From NCBI GenBank assembly GCA_002270565.1, contig NQMI01000056.1:6168-70167 (forward strand): 64,000 bases of DNA, written 5' to 3'. Made by a program: the position numbers and the translations under genes. The stretch is from Stenocarpella maydis. Taxonomy: Eukaryota; Ascomycota; Sordariomycetes; Diaporthales; Diaporthaceae. The notes beneath the pieces are model-generated. The model worked only from the letters and a program-made list of their open reading frames with translations. It was not told where the DNA came from and searched no databases. Each line of letters begins with the position of its first letter. Positions within the stretch are counted from its first letter, which is position 1. Positions 21,163 to 31,561 of the stretch are shown here, piece after piece.

Positions 21163-21637
21163 TCAAGGGCTCGTCCTCCGCGGGATTCGCAGGTTTGCCT
21201 TGACCCTCTCAAGAAGCTGCTCCCTCGTGTCACTGTCTTGTGGGCGGAGGTCTCTCTGTTGATAGTCAATCAGAAAGGTCGGAGCAGTGTCACGAGCGGT
21301 ATGCGTACTGCAGCCAGCCATCGCCTCATTTCTTCTCTGGTCCACGTATCGGGTTCTCCCTTTGGGTCTTCTGGGTTGGGAAACATATCTCCGCCCCAGA
21401 TCGACCAGACCCCGACAGCTGTGATCAAGCCGGTGAACGCTAGGGATATCGCTTGTCAGTACCATACGGGTTATACACCGCCGAGATGCACGGTTTGGTG
21501 TGCTGCTTGTGTCTCAGGTTGACCCACCCAAGAGCATATTCTGGGAACTGTCAGCTGATATGATTTGGCGAAACCTTGGGAACAGGATGACGTGCACTGA
21601 CCTTGGACTTCATTGCATTGTCGAGTGGGGTGGGCAT
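21163..21637 (-). CDS. Small single-membrane-span protein, function unknown
   Basis: I reconstruct a protein of about 100 aa. Exon 1 (21602..21637) is MPTPLDNAMKSK. A second coding segment begins FPEYALGWVN. A hydrophobic span follows, AFTGLITAVGVWSIWGG, then DMFPNPEDPKGEPDTW and TREEMRRWLAA. The last exon is RDLRPQDSDTREQLLERV to RIPRRTSP, ending at 21163. The last intron (GTACGC...CAACAG, about 49 bases) and the first (donor 21601) are in phase. The junction just before the membrane span is not resolved: no normal-length GT-AG intron there keeps phase. The helix-with-RRWL and REQLLERV pattern recalls a SAP-like or small mitochondrial-membrane protein. I do not know its function. Confidence 0.65.
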
Positions 21638-22206
21638 TTTGTAGGTGACGAGGGTCGCCGGACGTGTCGGATGGATGGTGGTGGTGAGCAAATAGGAACG
21701 GTGATGCACAGAGAGAGGTACGGCAGGGAAAGGCTCTTGAGTTATAGGATGTTTTCTACCTGCCAAGCCCACTACAGGGTGATAAAACTCTATAGAGAAC
21801 ACCTGTACTTATCTCCCAGTCACTCCTTTGAAACTTGAGGACGTACGAGTGAATAACAAGATCGTCTTGACTGTAATTAGTAGCTGTGGGGAGGTGACGA
21901 CGCCGGGTCTAGTCCCAGTCGGGGAACTGCGCCACGCCACGTCAGCCACAATAGAGGTTGGCCTTTGCTGGCCTACACGTTGGCCTGAGTCGAGCATGTA
22001 CTCCGTACTGACCTAGGTAGGTACCTAGGTACCTCTGGCAGAGCGCCCTCACCCATTGATTTTGCAAGCCAGGACCCCTGTCCACCCTCCTTGCCGCACA
22101 CATTTTGCAAAATTTCACACCAACTCACCTCGACCTCCGATCGCGACGACAACTCCCAATCCTGGACAGCCCTCCAAGAACCCACTGTCAAAGAATATCA
22201 GTCAAA
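21638..22206. promoter_or_regulatory. Divergent promoter: small membrane protein / eL38
   Basis: These 569 bases separate two divergently transcribed genes. At 21999-22034 it carries TACTCCGTA followed by two CCTAGG units and the perfect palindrome AGGTACCTAGGTACCT (22019-22034). CT-rich and ACCAACTCACC-type sequence precedes the eL38 start, as is common in fungal ribosomal-protein promoters. No functional claim beyond position. Confidence 0.5.
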
Positions 22207-22676
22207 ATGGCCCAGGAAATCAGCGACATCAAGAAGGTATGATCCAAAATCTTGTTGCCGATTTCATGGTTTCTTTGTTTGTTTTGGCTGACAATTGGCA
22301 ACGACAGTTCATCGAGGTCTGCAGGCGAAAGGATGCCTCCTGTATGTTCTGATCGACACCGGCGAGAGACACTTGAACAACTGGGGGAAAAGGTTTATCT
22401 GACCAATCGATTTCTTCCAGCCGCCCGGATCAAGAAGAACAAGAAGACCTCCTTGATCAAGTTCAAGGTCCGATGCTCCAAGCACCTGTACACGCTCGCC
22501 CTGAAGGACGCCGAGAAGGCCGAGAAGCTCAAGCAGTCGCTGCCCCCCAGTACGACTCTTTCCCACCACATTGCGCGGCCGCGAGGTGACAACAACAAGG
22601 CTAACACAGAGATGCAACAACAGACCTGCAGATCAAGGAGGTCACCAAGCGCGAGAAGAAGGCTAAGTCCGCATAA
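22207..22676 (+). CDS. rpl38: 60S ribosomal protein eL38
   Basis: Four exons, join(22207..22236, 22308..22341, 22421..22549, 22624..22676), give 81 aa, the usual size. The product begins [10 protein letters not shown], continues [40 protein letters not shown] and [13 protein letters not shown], and ends [17 protein letters not shown]. All match the eL38 family across its length. All three introns are short GT-AG introns placed in the first two-thirds of the gene, as in other fungal ribosomal-protein genes. It is a structural protein of the cytosolic large ribosomal subunit. Confidence 0.97.
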
Positions 22677-24378
22677 GTTCGCGGTTTTTGGGTTTCTGAG
22701 GATGACGGGTTGAGCGAGGAAGGGATTCGAAAGAGGCAAAAATATGTCGATGGCGTCTGAAACAAGGAATCAAGGGCCATCTCGTCCGGGCCTGGACGGA
22801 AGGGATTCATTACTGGGCGTCTAGGGATACCTTGCAAATTGAAGCTCACCAAAGCCGCGCATGGAGGCTGTCCGAAGTAACCTCCTTGTTCGACGGACCC
22901 AACATTAAGATTGTGTGATGTGATAACAAGTCGCACTCGGGCATGTTGACAACAGGACCAGCAGACAGCAGCTTCTTGATGCGCGGCATTCAGAGGACCA
23001 CCCGGTACGCCGTCGCACATCGAACCCGGTGGCTCGCAGCTGTAGCTCACGATACTCGATCTCGACAGAGCTCCCGTACCCGGCGGACCGCCCGTGTCTC
23101 AACACCTGGCACCCGGCGTGACGACTAGAACAAGACCCTTCGAATCCTCGGCTACAATGCCTTCCCGGCCTCCTCAGCCGACTACGATGGGAACGACGAT
23201 CACACCCCAGTCCGCCACCCAGTCTGATGCGCGACGAGGACGCCCGCCCCCAGCTAATAGACGTCGTCCCTTGGGCGCCCTGCGCGGACCGCCAGTCGAA
23301 AATGAGGACCTACGATGCTTGGCGTGCGCGTATGCCACATCGTTCGCTGCACGCAGCGTGTACGTCCAGATGCCTTCTTATTCCGCAGACATTGTAATAT
23401 CGGACAGGTTCTCGTCCCGTCGCAAGACCCAGGTCACCTCGTGAGCTGGGTGGCCCTTGATTGACACCCTGACAAGAGTGACTTGACCTCCTCCCTTGTG
23501 AATACTTTCTGGAGGGAGTTCCAGAGTTGGTGAACGAGGTGACTAATGTTAGAGTGAAGTGTGTGGGCAGTAAGCCTCATCCAAGTAATGGACCCATGAG
23601 GCAACGTGAGGTTAGTATCTGAGAGGGTGCACCAGGGACCTTGTATCAGGTTTTTATGCCTCAGTCAGTAACTTGGTAGAGCACTGGCTCATGACAAGGT
23701 CGGTACGCTGGTATATCATGGTCAAGCCCGGTCTGCAAAAGGGCCTGATACCGTCTCATGATTAGTTGGCTGTCAGTGGAGCATGAGTGCGGCTCGGGGG
23801 CCGTCTGGTAACTAACGGCTCTCTTGTGTGCCCAGTCACGGTCAATTGTTGCGTGGTATTCCACCTTTTAGGCGAGAAGGGCATCTCACGGCTGAAACTA
23901 GTGAGGGAAGGTGGAACTCAGCTTGGACAAGCCTATGCAGAGGGGACCAAACTACTCTAAGGTCGTCCCGTCTGATACAGTCAGACAACGAACACATAAT
24001 AAACCCACCCCGGGTAGCGAACAGTCATTAATTACAATGAGGGTCATGTTTAGTCCGCTGGAAATAATTATCACCACGTCTCCAAAATCCCTTTCCGCTT
24101 GCTCATTGCTCGTCTACCAAGATCAGGATACCAGGTCTTCATTAGGTGAACAGTTCCGCTGCCTCCAACCCCCAGCAGCACCATCGATAGGCTGCTCATC
24201 TCATCGTTGCCAGCATATACGAAGCTAAGATAAAAGCCACAGTTAAATATTATGTACCATCAATACAGTCGCCCCGTCAAACGCCTGACACGAATCAAAA
24301 TCACCACCAGACACGTTGCAAGGACCACGCGGTGCGTTGTGATGGCGTGTGTACCTCCTCGTGCCGGCAACGCACCGC
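22677..24378. other. 1.7-kb interval with no certain gene
   Basis: The best coding candidate is the plus-strand 116-codon frame at 23094-23444, which contains a basic segment (RRGRPPPANRRRPLGALRG) and an RCLACAYA pair of cysteines. Without homologues it is not supported as a gene. A tRNA-like relic lies at 23657-23740. The rest is unremarkable. Confidence 0.4.
23657..23740 (+). pseudogene. tRNA-Met(CAT)-like relic
   Basis: The stretch GGTAGAGCACTGGCTCATGA followed by CAAGGTCG closely resembles the D-stem/anticodon-loop/variable-loop path of elongator tRNA-Met. GGTCAAGCCC about 30 bases later is B-box-like. The acceptor strands do not pair and the spacing is too long unless an intron is present, so I treat it as a decayed copy. 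Confidence 0.3.
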
Positions 24379-25940
24379 TTAGTGCGACTCTACTCTCCAG
24401 AACTTCCAGCCTTCCCTTTCGCCTCCTCCCCCGTGGACACCTACGAGCTTTTCCACACCCTCGTTGCCCTCGACGTTGAGGAACTTTTCCAGGTCGATCT
24501 CCATGCCGCCCTCGTCATCCTCGTCCAGGCCGTTCTTGATGACTGCGGGGTAAAGGACGCCCACGCCGTCGCAGCCCAGCGTCGTCTCGAACTTCTCGAA
24601 TCCCTCCTCTTGCAGCTGCTCCTCCAGCCGCTCGAGCTTCTCCCGTGGGGCGTCAGGCCGCAGGAGCGTGATGGAGCAGCCGCCCCCTCCGGCCCCCGTC
24701 AGTTTCGTCCAGCCGATATCCTCGTGATCGACCAGGGCCCGTACCCTCTCCAGCCTGGGATGTGAGACGCCGAGCGACAGCAGCTGCCCGTGATTTACGG
24801 TCATCAGCTCGCCCAACTTGCACAGGCTCTCCACGTTCTTGCTGTCGAAGCCATCATCCTCGATCAGCCCCTCCGCCGTCCTGGTGATCCTGTCGATGGT
24901 GTCCAGGATGCCGCCCACGAGCTTGGGGTGCGAGTCCTTGATCTTTGCGACCTTTGCGACCTCCTGCGCCGTCGAGCGTGACTGCTTGGTGTTTACCAGC
25001 AGCAGGGGAAGCTCCGGGAAGTCCCACAGCGGGCGTACCTCCGGGGCCTTGCTGTAGTCCGTCCTCTGGAACACAACGGCCTTCCCTTGGGTGGAAACTG
25101 TATTGTCCACGCCGGACGGGTTCCCGTGGATGGCCATCTCGCCCACGAATGCCCACCTGTTGATCCTCTCGACCTGCAGCCGGGCCTCCTCCTCTGGCTG
25201 GTCGGGGTGCGGCCCGGAGAGTGCTCGTAATTGGAGGAGTAGGGCCGCCGCCAGGCACACGGCGATGGAGCCACTGCTTCCAAGGCCTGCGCCGATCGGT
25301 ATTGTGGACCGCAGTGTGTACGAACAGCCCGGGAACGACTGGCTGCCCAGGGATAGGAAGATGTACAAGAACGCAAGGGCAGAGTTCCGGTGGATCTTGC
25401 GCACGGCACCGGGCTGGTCAGGGGATATGTCAGCCAGGTGAGGCTGGATCGCAGCAATCAAGTCCGGGTCGAGGCAGGTAACGAGGTCGTAGTAGTTCTT
25501 CTTCTTGGAGGGGTGGGAGAATGCTGCCCACGGAAGCTGGTCGATGTCCCACGTGTGCGACATGTCCACGTCCGGGAAGATCAGGGACACGGTTCGTTTT
25601 GATTTCGACAGAGTGGTGACCAGGAGATATGACCGTAAAGAAGTCGCCGCAGCAATGGCCGCCTACGAGGCATAAAGGGTCAGCGGGTTACGGTGGTAGG
25701 TTTGCGCAAGCAGTCCCACTGGTGTGCGGAACCCATGAGCCGGGGCGCGCTCACCTTGCCGTGGACGACGGCATGCTCGCCGAACACAATGACCTTGCCA
25801 GGAGCAGAGACCATGAAGGCGGGCATCATGGGGCTGGAAAGCTTGCGGGAAGCCTTTTTCAGGTGCGACGAGTTCCCATTGGCGTGAGGCTGGGCCACGC
25901 CGTTGCCATTGGCGTGCTGGGTGTCGTTGACGTGCGCCAT
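24379..25940 (-). CDS. erg12: Mevalonate kinase
   Basis: Two exons, complement(join(24379..25662, 25755..25940)), give 489 aa. GHMP-kinase motifs appear in order: APGKVIVFGEHAVVHGK (motif 1) at the exon 1 end, PIGAGLGSSGSIAVCLAAAL (ATP-binding motif 2), GNPSGVDNTVS with the catalytic Asp, and the C-terminal KLTGAGGGGCSITLL (motif 3). It phosphorylates mevalonate on the way to isopentenyl-PP, the precursor of ergosterol and of farnesyl and geranylgeranyl groups. It is longer than yeast Erg12 (443 aa) because of a polar, Asn/His-rich N-terminus before the first motif and an acidic/Gly-rich tail. It lies between ste24 and the farnesyltransferase alpha gene, which act later in the same route. Confidence 0.96.
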
Positions 25941-27582
25941 GGCTGCAGGTAGGTGATGTGGTGTGCCGCGTTGCGTCGAGGTCGCGCAACGCACCTGGTG
26001 TGCGATTGAGCACGAGTTCTTGAGGGTTGCCGGCGTGTAGACCAGGTGGACACGGTCGACGTGCAGCAGGTGGATCGCGAAGAGAGTGGAGAGCGGTGTT
26101 GGTAGGTGGATATTGAAAGGTCAAGGCGAGCCGAGTCGAGAGCCGGGAAGGTCAAGCTCTGGCCGGAGCATGGGGTAGGTCCGGACCGCTGGTCGAAAAG
26201 GGCAACACAGGGAGAAAAGGGGCGGCATCAAACACTGGTACGAGCACGGCGAGCTAGGTGATGGATATAGGCTACCGTCGTCCATGGTGGTGGTGGTGGG
26301 AGCGTAGATGGCGGAACTGTAAATTGACATGGACGAGCTGGGCCCCTGCCGACTCAGTCTGGTTTTACTTTGTTGGGAGGAAAACGTGGCACAGCATTCG
26401 GACCACCGAATATGGTGACTTGTTGCAGGGGCGTGTCATGGTCTTCGGCGTTGCCTTCATTGGCCCCTCCAAGAAGTGCGTGCGTATGCTGCGCTGTGCT
26501 ATGCTGCGCAGTCCATCGCTCGCCCCAGCCTTGTCCCCCCGTCCGCTGTGCTCATGTCGCCCCTCAGGACCCCGGTTCTTGAAGTCGCACGCCAAGATAC
26601 TGACTGCATGCAGAGTTGTAGCAGGCATACGTACTAGTTGGTGTTTATTATTTATTCAGTACGCAGGAGGGATTTGCCCGTCAGCCCACCTCGATGGTCC
26701 CGGGTAGGTATACCTAGGTAGGATATGCAGCTCGGCAGGGTCGGATGCAGGGACCAGCAGGCCAGGGCATCCTTTTGGCTGCTGTGCAGCACTGACATGC
26801 CTGGGCCTATGCGGAAAACCCCAAGTAAATCGGATATCCCTCAGTGCAGGTAATCTCGCTGGGAAACGCTCAGAAAGCCAAGTGCCAATGGATCAGAGTC
26901 AAATGCAGTACTCCGTAACGCTAACTGGCCTACAGCCCTGACCTCGCCTGTTCAGTTAAAGCGGCAAGATGATGCTCCGGACTCCCAGCAGGCTGAGCAG
27001 CCGGAGGGATACCTGGGCGAGAGCATCTGACTTGGCGACGATGAAGGCCAAACCTTGAACTGTCTGCCGTCTACATACAACGCGGCCAGACGGCCCGGCT
27101 GCTCGACCGTCACACACGAGCGCACAAGCGCACACCGAGCGGCTCAGACCTTGCAATGGCAGCCCATCAGCAACAAACACATGTGGCCGCTGTACAAGTC
27201 CGTTCAGGTTTATCATGCGATTGTGACGCTGACCCGTCCCGTCACACCGCGCATCCGTCTGGGAGGTACGTACAGTAAAGTACAAAGGTGTACCTGGCAC
27301 TTGTGCTGGCCTCCAAGTCAATGTTTGCACCAGTACCGTGTGCATTCCGGTCAGTGGGCCAGACGACATGTTGGCGTCGCGCATGGCATTGTTCTCTGGT
27401 ATTGTTTGATCAAAAGTGCTATGCCACACTCCCAACGTCTGCCCCGCAGGGGACACCAGCCGGCGTGGCTATGGGCGTGTGGTGGGGAACTCTCTGCTTG
27501 CAGTCAAGCCTTGGAACCTTGTTATCACACGGTGCCTGTGACGAGCTGCAGCCCCAGCACTTGACTGTCCATGTGAGCAACC
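25941..27582. promoter_or_regulatory. Divergent upstream region: erg12 / farnesyltransferase alpha
   Basis: About 1.6 kb separate two divergently read prenylation-pathway genes. It carries a CCTAGG motif in GGTATACCTAGGTAGG (26713-26718) and a TACTCCGTA motif (26909-26917). No open frame here looks like a protein. Confidence 0.45.
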
Positions 27583-29403
27583 ATGCCGCCCAAATCAAAA
27601 GCCCCGCCGAGACCAAAGGAACAAGAATGTGAGAAGACTGTTTCCCATCCTCCCTTGTCGTGTGTCTGCTTCTGCACCCGGAACAAAATCCAGCCCCATC
27701 AATGATATCGCACATCGTCCCACCCGTCCCGCCGCGTCGCGTCTTACTGACAGCTGCCCTGCGTAGCGACGCCTGTGGATGGCGAGCCTCCCAAGACTGT
27801 CTACGACCGCAGTTCCCATATATACAGCCAAGGCCACCCTTACGCCTCTGCCCTCGCTGCCCGAGGCCCCAGTGGCCTCTCCCCTTCCGACCGGACCCTC
27901 TGGGCCAGCGCACATTTCGCACGCACACCCGCCCTCCTCAAACGCCTAGGCAACAAGTCCCAACGAGACGTTTGGAAGTGCGTGAATGAAGCCGGTGGGC
28001 TTCCGCTGAGAGCAGTCAAGCACGCCCGTCCAGGAGGTGTGGGCGCAACTCCTGCCGCTCAAACTACCAGCGGGGGAACCCCACCCGGACAACAGGGCTT
28101 CACCTGGGGCACCGACAGATTCGGCGCGGACCTCGGGGACACGACCCTTGAGCAGCTGGGCAAGAGGAGCGAGAGGGCCCTGCAGCTCTCCGCGTTGGAA
28201 ATACAGCACAGCGCCTTCCTGGAGAAGAAGGAACGGGAGAAGGGGGGGTGGCTCGATTCCAAGACCAACGAGGCCGTCACCGTGACGGCAGCCGAGATCG
28301 ACGAGGAGAAACTGCGCAGACGCGAGATCGCGAGGCTCAGGATGGAACTGTACGGCCAGCGGACGGGTGCGTACGCGGGGGATCCCGCCTGGGACGACAT
28401 CATACCGATGCCCATTGAGGAGCCCGAGGGTGCTCTCGCCGCCATCGCCTACCCAGAGGAATATGCAGAAGGTATGTATTGAGCCACTCGCGAAGCCCCC
28501 TGGATGAAACGCTGAGAGGCCGTAGCAATTTCCTACCTGCGAGCTGTCATGGACAAGAAGGAATACTCCCCGCGCTGCCTGCGGCTGACGGAGCATATCA
28601 TCTCCATGAACCCAGCTCACTATACCGTATGGCTGTACCGCTTCTCAATCGTACAAGGCATGCAGGTCCCGGTCCCAGATGAGATCGAATGGCTCAACGA
28701 GGTCTCGCTCGAGAACCTCAAGAACTACCAGATCTGGCACCACAGGAGGCTCCTCATGGATTATTACTACCCTTCGATCGAGTCAGACCCGGATGAGAAG
28801 GCCAAGCTGGCCGAATCCGAAGAGGCTTTCCTGGCGCAGATCCTCGCCGAAGACACAAAGAACTATCACGTCTGGTCGTACAGGCAGTACCTCGTCCCCA
28901 AGCTGGGCCTCTTCGGGGGGCCGGAGCTCAGGGCCATGGAGGCCATGGTCGACGACGACGTCCGCAACAACTCGGCCTGGTCGCACCGCTTCTTCGTCGT
29001 CTTCTCCGACCCCGCCCACACCACCCCCGGCAGCCTGTCCACGGAGCACGACCCCAGGGTCCCCGCGGACATCATAGACCGCGAGGTCAAGTACGCCCAG
29101 GACAAGATCCTGCTGGCTCCCCAGAACCAGAGCCCCTGGAACTACCTTCGCGGCGTGCTGGTGAAGGGGGGCCGCGGGGTGGGCACGCTGCAGGATCTCG
29201 CAGAGCGCTTCGTCAGCGAGGTGGGGGTCGAGGGCAGCGAGATGGTCACCAGCTCGCACGCCTTAGAGCTGCTAGCTGATATCTACGCCGAGCAGGGGGA
29301 GGCTGACAAGGCGGACTTGTGCCTGAGGCGCCTGAGCGAGAAGTGGGACCGGATTAGACTTGGTTACTGGGAGTGGAAGAGGGCATCGCTCAAGAGCAAC
29401 TAG
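27583..29403 (+). CDS. ram2: Protein farnesyltransferase / geranylgeranyltransferase-I alpha subunit with long N-terminal extension
   Basis: Three exons, join(27583..27628, 27767..28471, 28526..29403), give 542 aa. From about residue 225 on it is a PPTA-repeat prenyltransferase alpha subunit: WDDIIPMP, YPEEYAEAISYLRAVM, NPAHYTVWLYRF, KNYQIWHHRRLLMD, KNYHVWSYRQYL, NNSAWSHRFFVVF and NQSPWNYLRGVL. With a beta subunit it farnesylates or geranylgeranylates CAAX proteins in the cytosol. Family members are usually about 320-380 aa; here about 200 extra residues precede the domain (MPPKSKAPPRPKEQE, a DRSSHIYSQGHPYASAL segment, KSQRDVWKCVNEAGGLPL, and a charged helix EEKLRRREIARLRMELYGQ). I do not recognise this extension. 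The single open exon 2 and in-phase joins argue that it is really part of the protein. Confidence 0.93.
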
Positions 29404-30527
29404 GCATGCACGGGTCTACCCGGGGAAAAGGAATCTAGGCATATGCATTGAACCGAGCATCTAGGGGTGTCCCCCTTATGCTGTACGAGTTCATGGGATC
29501 ATGATAGATAACTGCCTAGGCGGACAAAGCATTGCTACACCATAGGGGCTCCGAAAGAGAAATTGTGGAGGTTTCAGACACGCTGAAGATGCCGTGAAAA
29601 CGGCGCTGAGTCCAGTGATATAGTATTGGCTTATGATCCGCCTCGAGCTGCGCCTGTGTTGAAAATGAGTGTTGCGAATCACACATTGATTTTTCTCCGG
29701 CGGTGGTGTTCAAAGAAACTATCAACTGGAAGTTGCTCTGATGCAACTTCCCTAAATACTACAGTGTCCTTTGTTGTCGGAGACAGGCAGCAGTGGGCAA
29801 CTATTCAGTTGCCTAAGGGAGGAAATGTCTGGAAGCATCTGTTTCCAACAGCCTGTCCTCATTCTTGTGGCTACCATCTTCCATTAAACAACCATGACCG
29901 CGTTCGGTGCTGATCAAGCCTAACCGTTGGTTGGCAGTCAAATCTTGTCACTTTTCCTTGCCCATCGAGAAGCCAATCACAGCCACTGCCGCCCTCTCCA
30001 TCCATCGGCCCCGCCATCATCGGCCGACTCCCACGGAAGGCCTCGGCGACACTGGGTGGTTCCAGGGATTCGCACTCAGTGTTGGCCTTCCCGCATACTT
30101 CGAGTCTTTTGCCGCAAATGCAAAGGCTTTCCCCTTTTCGGGGCTCGCGCCTGCGGCCTTCTTCTTCAGAGCCGCTCGGCCCCAGCTGTACCGGCTTCCT
30201 TTGTCTCCAGGACGGTACCCGCGAGCGATCCTTGGAGCCCAGTCCGGCGGCCCGCGGTGCAGATGAAGCGCCTCGCATGCCAGGGTGACTTGGCGCTGCC
30301 ACCTACCACATGCGCACCCACCCGTTGCCGGAGCTGCGCCGGGACTGCAGGGGAAAGACGCCGCCCTCGAGCGCCGCGCGACTGGGGAACCGGCCGTAGC
30401 TGAAGCCCTGGCGGTAGCCGTGGGGCCTGTTCCTGCCCCCGGCCGCCCACGGCCGCAAGGGCAAGCCCGCGTAAGTCCCAGTAGAGCCTTCTCCCTCCGT
30501 AGGGTAGTATCCTGCAGCGCCGCCCTG
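29404..30527. other. Convergent interval, no certain gene
   Basis: About 1.1 kb between the 3' ends of the farnesyltransferase alpha and Mtr2-like genes. A CCTAGG motif lies at 29515-29520. Overlapping short frames on both strands at 29900-30450 lack recognisable features. Confidence 0.45.
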
Positions 30528-31106
30528 CTAGAGCGTCCTGTAGTTCTGCGAGGAGATGAGGAACTTCTTTGCGTTTCGCGGCGGGTTCCGGCGGCCCACG
30601 ACGTCCCAGTTGGGGACGAGCACGAAGACGTCGTGGAATCGCACGTGCTGCGCGTCAGGGGGCGTGCCGAAGTGGACGGTACCCGACACGGTCACGAGCA
30701 TCGAGATGCGGGCGCCAGTGCGGTCGGGCCCCTTCTCCAGGATGATCTCCGGGCAGGCGAGGCCGTAGTCGTTGTTGAGCACCTGGGCGTCGTGGCTGAG
30801 GACCTCGTAGCGGACCCTGGTCCTCGGGGCGTTCTTGGGGTTGCTGTCGGGCTGGATGCCGTTGGCGCCCGCGGCGGGGCGGCGCTGGTTCTCGAGGAGG
30901 GTCTCGTATTCGGTAGGGTGGCTCAGGTGCAGGCCGTTAATGGTGACGTCGGCGGTGATGCCTGCGTCGGCGTATCTGGGCGACGAGTTAACGTAGTAGG
31001 GCGCGATGGAGCGGGAGCTGTTGAGGTCCTCGTAGTACCAGCTCACGAAGCTGTCTGCTCCCTGGCTGGAGACCCTGACCTCGGTTTCCTGGCTGGGGTA
31101 CGCCAT
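30528..31106 (-). CDS. NTF2-like protein, probably mRNA export factor Mtr2
   Basis: An intronless 192-aa frame. It has the NTF2-fold pattern: a first helix ADSFVSWYYEDLN, a middle region ADVTINGLHLSHPTEYETLL, then beta strands RVRYEVLSHDAQVLN, ISMLVTVSGTVHFG and VRFHDVFVLVPNWD. The end FLISSQNYRTL resembles the C-terminus of filamentous-fungal Mtr2, the small partner of Mex67 that carries mRNA through nuclear pores. The assignment to Mtr2 rather than another NTF2-fold protein is by pattern memory and is less certain than the fold. It shares a 455-base divergent promoter with the mitochondrial Met-tRNA synthetase. Confidence 0.8.
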   Translation of the reverse strand: MAYPSQETEVRVSSQGADSFVSWYYEDLNSSRSIAPYYVNSSPRYADAGITADVTINGLHLSHPTEYETLLENQRRPAAGANGIQPDSNPKNAPRTRVRYEVLSHDAQVLNNDYGLACPEIILEKGPDRTGARISMLVTVSGTVHFGTPPDAQHVRFHDVFVLVPNWDVVGRRNPPRNAKKFLISSQNYRTL

Positions 31107-31561
31107 CGCGGGGTGAATTCGATGGATAAAGAGTGGTGGTCGTGGTCAGGTTTCTGGAAAGTAGTCTGGTCGACCTTTGAGTTTGTGGTGTTCTCGGGTC
31201 AGTCAGGCACTCAGCGATGTGCGACAGAGTCAAGACTTGGGGCTTGGTGGTTGTGGTCGAATGATAAAGTGAGCCAAAAAGTTGGCGAGGGTCTTGGTGA
31301 GGTTCACCATTTATACTCTAGAGGCTGGACAGTGCGGCGCATTGTTACGGAAGCCTGGGGGGCAGCGAGCTCTCTCGACCCCACAGTTATCCGCTTGTCA
31401 ACTAGCACTTTGCTTATCGATTAAGCTCTCTCTGCCCAATTTACATAGCTCTCACCTTTTTGTTGCTGCAGTGCCTCCTCACCACTCTCATTTGCATCAA
31501 GTGCCTTTCTTGCTGGTAAACTCAGCCCGTCTTATCCCTGGCAGGCATGCGATGACCACAT
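31107..31561. promoter_or_regulatory. Divergent promoter: Mtr2-like / mitochondrial MetRS
   Basis: These 455 bases contain the 5' regions of two divergent genes. CT-rich tracts lie just upstream of the MetRS start. An ATG at 31551 in another frame overlaps the MetRS start and could act as a short upstream frame. Confidence 0.5.

Noticed and set aside
23094..23444. 116-codon frame with RCLACAYA cysteines
   Set aside because: Only one Cys pair, no splice or neighbour support; kept as a remark, not as a gene.
30285..31424. 379-codon plus-strand open frame
   Set aside because: It is antisense to the Mtr2-like gene and consists of the Val/Ala/Gly-rich composition typical of a GC-rich shadow frame.
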